Source: Cystobacter ferrugineus (GTDB taxonomy: Bacteria > Myxococcota > Myxococcia > Myxococcales > Myxococcaceae). Taken from it: a stretch of 64,000 nucleotides of DNA. Each line of letters opens with the position of its first letter. Positions within the stretch are counted from its first letter, which is position 1. Position numbers and translations under genes: made by a program. Of the stretch, positions 33,467 through 41,500 are shown in pieces. Location of the stretch: assembly GCF_001887355.1 (NCBI RefSeq), contig NZ_MPIN01000001.1, positions 1,445,617 to 1,509,616 of the forward strand, read 5' to 3'. The notes under the pieces were generated by a model that worked only from the letters and a program-made list of their open reading frames with translations, was not told the DNA's origin and made no database searches.

Positions 33467-34273
33467 TCAATGCCGGCCCAGCGCCCTATCCCACGCGTAC
33501 AGCGCCCCGTTCACCGCATAGCGGTAGGCACCGGAGATGTCCTCGAAGTCATCCGGGCGGAGCGCATCGAGGCGCTCGCGCAAGAATTCCGGGTCGTTGA
33601 GTTCCTCGCGGTGTTTGAGATCGGCGTTGGCCCGCATCACACAGGGAATCATCCGGAGCACAGCCTCCTTGCAGTCCTCTCGGGTCGCGCGAGCCATGCG
33701 CTCCACCGCCAACGCCAGGTGCTCGCGCACCGAGGCGGGACCTCCGGGGCACCACGCCTCCAGCGTCTCACGGTAGATGTACTCCATGAGGCCGTCGAGC
33801 GTGTGGTGGGTGTCGGGCACCCTGTATGCATAGCGCGGGCCCTGGAGCACGTCCCAGAAGCGCAGCAGCGCCGCGAACCTCCTGGCCATGCGCTCCGCGC
33901 TCCGCAGTGGGGGGGGAGACACAGCATGGTAGAGCGCGCCCCACGGGGAGCTCAGGCTGAAGGACTCGAAAGCCTCCCGCGCGCGCGGGTACTCCTCTTC
34001 CGGCACGCCATCATTCAAGTGCATGAAGACGTCGGCGAACATGTGAATCCGCCAGCTCGAGCGCCCCATGACTTCAAACTCGGCCGCCGAGTGCATCACC
34101 AGAAGCTCGCCGGGCGGCACCTCGAGCATCCGCTGGGGATGGCTGAAGCCACCCGTCTTGAGGTACTCCCGGGCCCACTTGCGGCCCTCGACGCTCACCT
34201 GGCGGCGAATGGCGCCGATAGAACCGTGGAGCATCGCGGGGAATTCGAGCACCGGGGACTGCGGCGGGGTCAT
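33467..34273 (-). CDS. Probable immunity protein of the PD-(D/E)XK-like toxin
   Basis: A 268-aa soluble, largely helical acidic protein with no signal peptide and no motif I recognise. It begins 86 bases after the exported nuclease-like toxin on the same strand, the position of an immunity gene. Proteins of this size and composition commonly follow such toxins in myxobacteria. Function inferred from gene order only. Confidence 0.55.
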   Translation of the reverse strand: MTPPQSPVLEFPAMLHGSIGAIRRQVSVEGRKWAREYLKTGGFSHPQRMLEVPPGELLVMHSAAEFEVMGRSSWRIHMFADVFMHLNDGVPEEEYPRAREAFESFSLSSPWGALYHAVSPPPLRSAERMARRFAALLRFWDVLQGPRYAYRVPDTHHTLDGLMEYIYRETLEAWCPGGPASVREHLALAVERMARATREDCKEAVLRMIPCVMRANADLKHREELNDPEFLRERLDALRPDDFEDISGAYRYAVNGALYAWDRALGRH

Positions 34274-34359
34274 GGCCCTGGCCCTACCATGGAGGTCAGG
34301 TGCACCTCAAGCGCCAGGACCCGCGCTCGCGCCCAAGACGCCAGACGCCTCCCGCCCGC

Positions 34360-35109
34360 TCAGTGGCAGTCCACGGGCAGGTAGACCTGGCCGTGGAAGC
34401 CGCTGGGCCATTCGCCCCTTTCATAGGCAGCCCGGAGCGCCTGCTCGGCCATCTCACCGCGCTGTTCTGCTTCCTCCCTGGGCAACTCCTCTTCCTTCTG
34501 GGCCGCTCGCTCCTTCCAGGACGCATGGGGCTTCTCGCGCCGGTAGTTCCAGCGGTAGAGCGTCACGCCGGGCTCGGGCGTGCGCCAGGACAGTTGCCAG
34601 AGCGCTCCTCCGTTCTCGAATTCGAGGAAGAGAGACCCGGCGAAGCCAGTGCCTCCCGCGAGCTTCTTGTCAGGCTCGACGGCCTCATTCAGCGCCGCCA
34701 GGTAGCGCCCCGCCTGTACTCTGCCTTCCTTGCGCCCTTCCTCATTGTCCGGCTTTATCTCGAAGAGTACGAGAGCGACCGTATCAGTGATGTCGGGGCG
34801 CAGGAGTCTGACGAACTCCGAAAGACGCTTGGGATTGCCCAACTTCCCGAGTTCCACAATATTGGAGAGATTGAAGGTGTCGAGGAAAACGGCGTTGTCG
34901 GGGTGCTGGACGCTGTACTGCCTGCCAATGGCGAGGTGCGCGGCCTTGCCAAGAAAAGCACTCCAGGGCTCCTTCGAGTCTGGCTTGCGGCCCGGGAGCT
35001 TGTAGGCGGGAGGCTCCGCCTGGGCACCGAGGGCCGCCACGAGCACCAGGAGAAAACCCGCAAGACTCCAGCCGTACCACCTCCTGCTTCCATGCGTCTT
35101 CACGTCCAC
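34360..35109 (-). CDS. Exported nuclease-like toxin (PD-(D/E)XK type, putative)
   Basis: A 249-aa protein with a signal peptide (residues 1-31, ends ALGAQA|EP). The core has RPDITDTVALVLFEIKP near 123-139, that is D-x(n)-E-x-K as in PD-(D/E)XK nucleases, followed by GRVQAGRYLAALN, where the conserved Gln/Tyr helix is expected. The C terminus is Glu/Arg-rich. It is followed by a probable immunity gene, and a fragment of a related toxin lies beyond that. Likely a contact-delivered DNase/RNase toxin; delivery route unknown, since no lipobox is present. Confidence 0.6.
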   Translation of the reverse strand: MDVKTHGSRRWYGWSLAGFLLVLVAALGAQAEPPAYKLPGRKPDSKEPWSAFLGKAAHLAIGRQYSVQHPDNAVFLDTFNLSNIVELGKLGNPKRLSEFVRLLRPDITDTVALVLFEIKPDNEEGRKEGRVQAGRYLAALNEAVEPDKKLAGGTGFAGSLFLEFENGGALWQLSWRTPEPGVTLYRWNYRREKPHASWKERAAQKEEELPREEAEQRGEMAEQALRAAYERGEWPSGFHGQVYLPVDCH

Positions 35110-35189
35110 CCCGCGTCTCCCGTCTCGGTGTCAGGCCTCGAAGGAAACAGAAGGGCTGACATTCCGATAGCTCAGCGCGGGCAGCCCAC

Positions 35190-35365
35190 TCCCCTGCTGC
35201 CTCCCCCTGGGGGCCCTCGGGGCCGCCGTGTGCCCCATGGGGCTGCACCGCGTCTCCTCCGGCCCAGCGCACAGCCCTCTTGGCACCCGTCCGCTGCCCT
35301 CCTCGCCCCCTCCGCTCCGGCCCTCTCCCTCCACATCGCCCCCATTCCGCCAATACGCCGATGGC
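35190..35365 (+). mobile_element. IS91-type 3' debris (fragment 7)
   Basis: The stretch with GGCACCCGTCCGCTGCCCTC (35283-35302), CCGGCCCTCTCCCTCCACA (35317-35335) and an AATACGCC end (35352-35359) matches the 3' tails at 9090-9170 and 16950-16995 in order and spacing. No transposase codons remain. Confidence 0.4.
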
Positions 35366-35375
35366 CGTGCATGCC

Positions 35376-35879
35376 TCAAAGCACGGGTGGGACGACACCT
35401 CGCGGCAAGGTGTCCTCACGGCCCGCGCGCACGAGCGCACCGCCTCCCACGATGAGGAGCGCCCCGAAGAACAGGAAGCCGATGTCCCAGGCCAACTGTG
35501 CTTCTCCGGGGTGGACGTGGTGGATGCCGAGGAGCTGATGATCGATGAGCCCCTCCACCACGTTGAACAAGCCCCAGCCGATGGACAGCGAGCCCACGAA
35601 GGTGCGCGTCGACCAGGGCACCTCGGGGCGCTGGCCCGCGCGCCACAAGAGGCCCAGCCCAATCACCGTCGTCAGCCAGGTGAAGGCGTGGAACAGTCCA
35701 TCCCAGAACATGTTGATCTTCATCGGCACCAGCTCCGTGGGCGGCAGCCGCGACGAGAGCATGTGGTGCCACTGGAGGATCTGGTGCAGGAGGATTCCGT
35801 CGACGAAGCCGCCCAGCCCGGTGCCGAGCAACACGCCCGCCGAGAGGAGCGCTCCCTGATGCCGTGCCTCACCCGCCAT
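35376..35879 (-). CDS. DUF2243 membrane protein
   Basis: A 167-aa protein with four membrane helices. Conserved histidines sit in GGFVDGILLHQILQWHHM (residues 23-40) and DHQLLGIHHVHPG near 113-125, the hallmark of DUF2243. These proteins often sit beside cytochrome oxidase or metal-related genes, and the histidine pairs suggest heme or metal binding; function unknown. It overlaps the preceding small membrane protein gene by 11 bases, so the two form an operon. Confidence 0.85.
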   Translation of the reverse strand: MAGEARHQGALLSAGVLLGTGLGGFVDGILLHQILQWHHMLSSRLPPTELVPMKINMFWDGLFHAFTWLTTVIGLGLLWRAGQRPEVPWSTRTFVGSLSIGWGLFNVVEGLIDHQLLGIHHVHPGEAQLAWDIGFLFFGALLIVGGGALVRAGREDTLPRGVVPPVL

Positions 35880-36105
35880 GGTCTTCTCCTTGCCGTCCCG
35901 TCAGGCCCACGCGGTACAGCAGCGCACTGAGAAAGCCGATGAGCAGGAAGGGCACGCACACCATCACCAGCGCGTCCACGAACCCGACCTCGACAATCGC
36001 GCGCCGCACCAACCGGCTGGTGGGGCAATCCGGACAGGCGGACGCGGCCGTCGTCACCGCGGAGATTCCCCCGGCCACGAGGGGAGGGAGTGAGCGGAGT
36101 CTCAT
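35869..36105 (-). CDS. Small membrane protein preceding DUF2243
   Basis: A 78-aa protein with a cleavable-looking N terminus (SLPPLVAGGISAVTTAASA), a CPDC pair at about 24-27 and one strong membrane helix (VDALVMVCVPFLLIGFLSALLY). The gene overlaps the DUF2243 start. The CxxC right after the signal could bind metal or heme, or form a disulphide. Confidence 0.65.
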   Translation of the reverse strand: MRLRSLPPLVAGGISAVTTAASACPDCPTSRLVRRAIVEVGFVDALVMVCVPFLLIGFLSALLYRVGLTGRQGEDHGG

Positions 36106-36182
36106 GCCGCCAAGCTAGAGCCTCCCCACACGGGAGCCTCGCTGAACCAGAGCGGAACGTCCGCGAGTGGCCAGTCGCGGGC

Positions 36183-38546
36183 CTATCGCCGCTCGCGCAC
36201 CTTCAGGATCCGTCGGGCAGTGAGCCCCCGGTCATCCGAAACGACGATCTCATGCGTCCCCACGGAGGGCGCCCACCACACCCGCTCATCCGCGCGCGCC
36301 GAGGCCAGGAACTCCCCGTCCACGAACCACGCCAGTTCCCGGTCATCCTCCGACTCGGCCTCCAGCGGCACCTCCTGTTGATCCGCCGCGAGGCCGGGAA
36401 TGAGCAGCGTCACCTGTCCCAATCCAGGCGAGAGGATCGCCGGAGCCCGCCGCGCGCCGCCCGGCTCGCACCCGGGCGCGAAGGCGGGAGGCTGAGGCAG
36501 CAGCCGGTGCTGCTCGTCGAGCCAACGCCGGATGCTCGCCGGCCAGGTGAGGAACACCCGCATCTCGGTGCGCCGCCCGGCCCGGCACGCGGGACTCACC
36601 GCCAGCCCCGTGGCCACCTCCACCTCCACCTGCTGGTGATAGGGACAGACCGCCGTGGGCACGTGGCTGCGCTCGGCGTACACGAGCTTGCGCTGGGAAC
36701 AGGCCTCGGTGGGCTGGTGGCCCGACCAGGCGCAGACCTCCACCTGGGTGAGATCCGGGGGCACGGCCAGATCGGGATCCTCGGTGCGGCCCCGGGGCGC
36801 GAGCCCCTCGAGGATGTCGAACAGCAGGGGCCCCGACGTCTCCGCGCCCACCAGGTGCACGCTGGGCGAGTTGTCGAAGTTGCCCGTCCACACCACCGCG
36901 GTGTGCCGGGGCCCGGAGCCGGCCGCCCATGCATCGCGGTGGCCGAAGCTCGTCCCCGTCTTCCAGTGCACCAGGGGCGGCAGCCCCGTGAGCTGGCGCC
37001 GCGCCGGGAAGTCCGGCCGATCCCTCAAGGACAGCGCGCGCCGGGTGAGCCATGCCGCCCCGCGCGAGAAGATCTCCTGGGCCTCCGTGGGCCCGTCCTC
37101 CGCCAGCACCTTCAGGGGCCGTGCCCGCCCGTTCTCGGCGAGCGCCAGGTAGAGGCCCGCCACCTCCAGCGGCGTGAGCTCGATGCCGCCCACCGCCGCG
37201 GACAGGCCGTAGTGCCCCGGCTCCGGGTTCAGGCTCGCCACACCCGCGAGCCGCAGCGTGCCGAGGAAGCGCTCCACCCCGAGCTGCTGCAACAGCTTCA
37301 CGAAGGGCATGTTGAGCGACTGCGACAGCGCGTTCTCCAGCCGCACGAGCCCCTGGAACTTCCCATCGAAGTTGCGGGGCGCGTAGGTGCCATACGCGGC
37401 CGGGATGTCGGCCACGCGCTGCTCCGGCCCGGCCAGCCCCTCGTCGATGGCCAGGGCATAGATGAAGGGCTTGAGCGCCGAGCCGGGCGAGCGCGCCGTC
37501 GCGAAACCCGGAATCTGTCCGCCATGCGCGGTGTCGAAGAAGTCGAGGCTGCCCACCAGGGCGACCACCTCGGCGCGCTCCCGGTCCACCACCACCGCCG
37601 CGCCGTTGTGGATGGCCTGGGCACGCAAGCCGGGAGCGGCCTCGCGCATCACCCGTTCCGTCAGCCGCTGCGCGCCCGCGTCCAACGTCGTGCGCAGCAC
37701 GAGCTGTCCCGGCCGCTGGGCGCGCAACCACGCCGCCGCATGGGGCGCCTCGCGCGGAAAGGGCATGAGCCGCGACGGAAGGGGCGTGGCGCGTACCTCC
37801 GCCAGCACGGCCTCGGGCGTCACCCGCGCCTCGGGTGGCCCGAGCGGCAGCGCCCCGGCGTCGAGCAACCGGCTCGCCACCGTGTCCCTCGCCGCCTGGA
37901 GCCGCGCCACGTTCGCCGGCGAGGGAAAACGCCGGTTGGGGTTCTGCGGCACCGCCAGGAGCGTGGCCATCTCCGCCGCGCTCAGGTGGGTCGCCCGGTG
38001 GCCGAAGTACGCCAGCGCCGCCGCCTCCACCCCTTCCATGTTGCGCCCATAGGGCACGAACTGCAGATAGGCCGAGAGGATCTCCCGCTTGGACAGCCGC
38101 AGCTCGAGCTGGGCGGCGCGCAGGGACTCGACGAGCTTGGAGGTGAAGGTGCGCGGCCGGGGCTCGAGCACCCGCACCAGTTGCAGGGTCAACGTGGAGG
38201 CGCCGGACACCCGCCGCCCCCGGAGCACGTTCGTCATCGCCGCGCGCACCACCGCCAGGGGATCCACCCCGGGGTGCCACGCGAAGCGCTTGTCCTCCAG
38301 CGCCAGCAGGGCCTGGACATAGGCCGGGTCCACCGCCTCCAACACGGTGGGGACCCGCCAGCGCTGGTCCGGCGCCAGGAAGACATGCGCCACCGTGCCG
38401 TCCCGGTACTCCACCACCACCGAGTGCCGCTCGGAGAGGCGCGTGGGCAGCGGCACCCACCACGCCGCGGCGAGCGCGGCGAGCAGGAGGGACAGCACGG
38501 CGAGGGCCCCCTGGAGGGCTCTCTTCCTGGAGGGACGCGGAACCAT
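36183..38546 (-). CDS. pbpC: Penicillin-binding protein 1C
   Basis: A 787-aa bifunctional peptidoglycan synthase with one N-terminal anchor helix (residues 13-31). The GT51 glycosyltransferase has EDKRFAWHPGVD (84-95) and STLTLQLVR. The transpeptidase has SxxK at Ser355-Lys358 (SPGSALKP), SLN at 409-411 and KTGTS at 528-532. The C-terminal BiPBP_C domain is typical of PbpC. Its ATG shares one base with the stop of the alpha-2-macroglobulin gene (TGATG), so translation is coupled, the same pairing as pbpC/yfhM in E. coli. Confidence 0.95.
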   Translation of the reverse strand: MVPRPSRKRALQGALAVLSLLLAALAAAWWVPLPTRLSERHSVVVEYRDGTVAHVFLAPDQRWRVPTVLEAVDPAYVQALLALEDKRFAWHPGVDPLAVVRAAMTNVLRGRRVSGASTLTLQLVRVLEPRPRTFTSKLVESLRAAQLELRLSKREILSAYLQFVPYGRNMEGVEAAALAYFGHRATHLSAAEMATLLAVPQNPNRRFPSPANVARLQAARDTVASRLLDAGALPLGPPEARVTPEAVLAEVRATPLPSRLMPFPREAPHAAAWLRAQRPGQLVLRTTLDAGAQRLTERVMREAAPGLRAQAIHNGAAVVVDRERAEVVALVGSLDFFDTAHGGQIPGFATARSPGSALKPFIYALAIDEGLAGPEQRVADIPAAYGTYAPRNFDGKFQGLVRLENALSQSLNMPFVKLLQQLGVERFLGTLRLAGVASLNPEPGHYGLSAAVGGIELTPLEVAGLYLALAENGRARPLKVLAEDGPTEAQEIFSRGAAWLTRRALSLRDRPDFPARRQLTGLPPLVHWKTGTSFGHRDAWAAGSGPRHTAVVWTGNFDNSPSVHLVGAETSGPLLFDILEGLAPRGRTEDPDLAVPPDLTQVEVCAWSGHQPTEACSQRKLVYAERSHVPTAVCPYHQQVEVEVATGLAVSPACRAGRRTEMRVFLTWPASIRRWLDEQHRLLPQPPAFAPGCEPGGARRAPAILSPGLGQVTLLIPGLAADQQEVPLEAESEDDRELAWFVDGEFLASARADERVWWAPSVGTHEIVVSDDRGLTARRILKVRERR

Positions 38547-41500
38547 CAGAGCAGGAAGTCCGCCCAGGGTCCGGAGATGCGCACCGAGCCACCCGCCTCG
38601 CGCGCCCAGATGCGGGGGTCGTACATCGCCTCCGCCTCCACGGGGGGCAGCGTGAACGCGCCGGACGTCACCGCGCGCACCGCGTACACCACCGTCTTCG
38701 ACTCGCCCGCGTTCAGGGCGCCGAACACCTCCACGCGGTCATCCCGGAGGTTCACGTAGTCCGCGGCCCACTGGTTCTCCGCGGAGGCCCACTCCACCGA
38801 GCCTCCCCGTCCCAGCCGCGCGTTCTCGATCTCCCAGCCCGCGGGCAGCCGGTCCACCAGCGCGATGTTCTGGATGCGCTCGCCCGAGTTGTTCTTGATG
38901 ATCACCTCCACGTAGACGAGGTCCGCCAGGTTCATCTGGCCGCCCTTCACGTCGAGCACGTTGCCCTCGAGGTTGCGGTACTGGCGCGTCAGGGAGAGCC
39001 CCTGGCCGCCGGTGCGGTACACGCCGTCCGCGCGCACGCCCTCGCTGGCGAGCACCAGGTACAGCTTGCCCTCGCTCTTCTCCGGGACCTTGAGCGTGAG
39101 GCCCTTGCGCTCGCTCGCGCGCACCAGCGCCCACGTCCGGTCGCTCGCGCGCTGCTTCGTGCCCACCTGGGGCGCCAGCTCCTTGCCATCCGCGGTGAGC
39201 ACCGGCGGCGAGAACGAGGAGGCCGCGCCCGCCACGCGCTTGCCCAGGCCGGTGATGCCCCAGACCAGCTCCTGCGTGGTGTAGTACTCGCTGCGCTCGT
39301 GCTGGAGCGCCTCGGCCACGCGCTGGGCGAGCGGCTCGCCCGCGGCGTCATTGTTGAACAGGTCCTGGAACGTGCTCAGCATGAGGCCGCGCCGGCGCCG
39401 GTCCGAGTAGAAGGACCAGGAGTTCCACCGCTCCTCGCTCAGGGCCGAGACGTCCGGGTTGCGCAGGTCCTTCTCGTAGCGGCGGTCTCCCGCCAGGTAC
39501 AGCGCGGCCTTGAGGAGGTAGTCCTGCTCGGCGCGCTGGTTGGCGCTGTAGAACTTCCTGCTGCCCAGCTCGTCGATGAGCTTCTGCACGCGCGCCTTCT
39601 GGCCCTTGCCCGCGACCGCCAGCACGTAGTGCACGTAGGCCTCCGAGCCATCGTCGTAGGAGGAGTGGTCGTGCCGGAGTCGCTCGGGGTTCTTGGCGAC
39701 CTCCGTCATCCACTTGATCGCGTCATCGAGCCTGTCCTGCGGCACCTCGTACTTGCGCTTCTGCGCGTCCAGCAGCATGTGCGTGGCGTAGGCCGTGCCC
39801 CAGGCGACGGGCTCGGAGCTGCCTGGCCAGTAGGCGAAACCGCCCGAGGACGTCTGCATGGAGAAGACGCGCCGGATGCCCGAGAGCACCATGTCTTCCA
39901 CCTTGGCGTTGGCGGTGAGCGTCGGATCCACGCTGTCGACGAGCTCGGAGACATAGAGCAGCGGCCGGGTGGAGGACGTCGTCTGCTCGATGCAACCGTA
40001 GGGGTAGCGCACGAGATAGGACAGGTGCTGGAAGGACTGGGCGTAGGGGTTGGTGGTCACCCAGAACGTGGAGCGCTCGCTCGTGGGCAGCCAGCCCTGG
40101 AGCAGGGGCGCGAGGTCCGTCGTGCCCGCGGCCAGCTCCACGCGCTGCACCTTGCGCTCGCGCGGACCCGAGGGCAGGAAGGGCACGTCGAGCTGCTCGA
40201 ACGAGGTATGCCCGCCGCCCTCGGCCGTCACCTTGAGGCGCGCGGCGCCCACCGCCTGCACCGCCTTGCCCTGGAAGACGAACGTGCCCGCCTTGCCGTT
40301 CTCCAGCCGCATCCGCCCCTCGCTCTTGCCGAGCAGTTGCAGGGGCGAGGGCTGCGCGCCAGCGGGCATGGCCATGCCGGGCACCGCGAGGTTCTCCGCG
40401 GACAGGGACACCTTCACGTCCTGCGCCTTGCCAGACAGGTTGGTGACGAAGACGGGGATTTGAATCTCGTCGCCCTGGCTGAGGAAGCGCGGCAGCGTGG
40501 TCTGGAGCACGAGCGGATCGCGCACGAGCACCTGTTTGCTGGCGTGGCCGATGCGCTTGGGGCCACTCGTCACCACCATGACGCGCACCGCGCCGCGGTA
40601 CTGGGGCAACTGGAAGGGGACACGCAGCTTGCCGGAGGCCGGCACCGGCAGCACGCCACTCCACAGGGCCACGGGCTTGACGGGCTGCACCCGGCCCGCG
40701 GCGCCCTCGTCGCCGTCACCGCCCGTGGAGCGGCTGGCGCCCGCGGGAGGAATGAGCAGCGTCCACCCGAGCGTCTCGTAGGTCTGCACGCCCAGGGCGC
40801 GCTTCTTGAACAGCTCCGTGATCGGATCCGGGCTCTCGAAGCGCGTGAGCGAGAGGATGCCCTCGTCCACCACCGCCACGGTGGCGAAGGTGCCGGGCTC
40901 CACCGCGCCCAGCTCCAGGTCCACCGGCAGCTCGTCGTTGGAGCGCACCTCGCCGGGGACCTTCAGGGTGACGGCCTGGGTGTAGTCCACCGGCGTCACC
41001 TTCACGCTGGCCACGCCGAAGGCGCGGTCCGGCATGAAGGCCTGGGCGGACTCCAGATGGGGATCCTTCACCAGGAAGGCGCTGATGTACACGTTGGGGG
41101 CGAAGGCCGAGGGCGTGAAGCTCCACGTCGTCTCGCCCGGCTCCACGGCCTTCCACTCGGCGGCCTGCACGCCGTCGGTCTCGGCGGTGAAGAGGATGCG
41201 GCCGCGGTAGGGCACCTTCACCTTCACGGCGAGCGCCTCGCCCACCTTGGCCGCGGCGGGCAGTTGCAGCTCGAGCGAGGTGGGCCGTGCCGGGCGCGGC
41301 GTCTGATCCACCCGCGAGGCCCCGCCCCACCAGGCGTAGCGGCCCTGGCCCTCCAGTTGGAGATCCGTCTGCGCGGCGCCGGAGCGCACCCGCACCACGT
41401 AGCCCGCCGAGTCCGTGGAGGGCGTCACCTGGAAGGTGAACTTGCCGCTCTCGGGCTTCACGGTGGTGCGGCCCTCGCGAACGGCGCGCAGGTGGCGCTG

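Noticed and set aside
36090-38759. An 889-codon plus-strand open frame opposite pbpC
   Set aside because: Antisense shadow; pbpC has all catalytic motifs on the minus strand.
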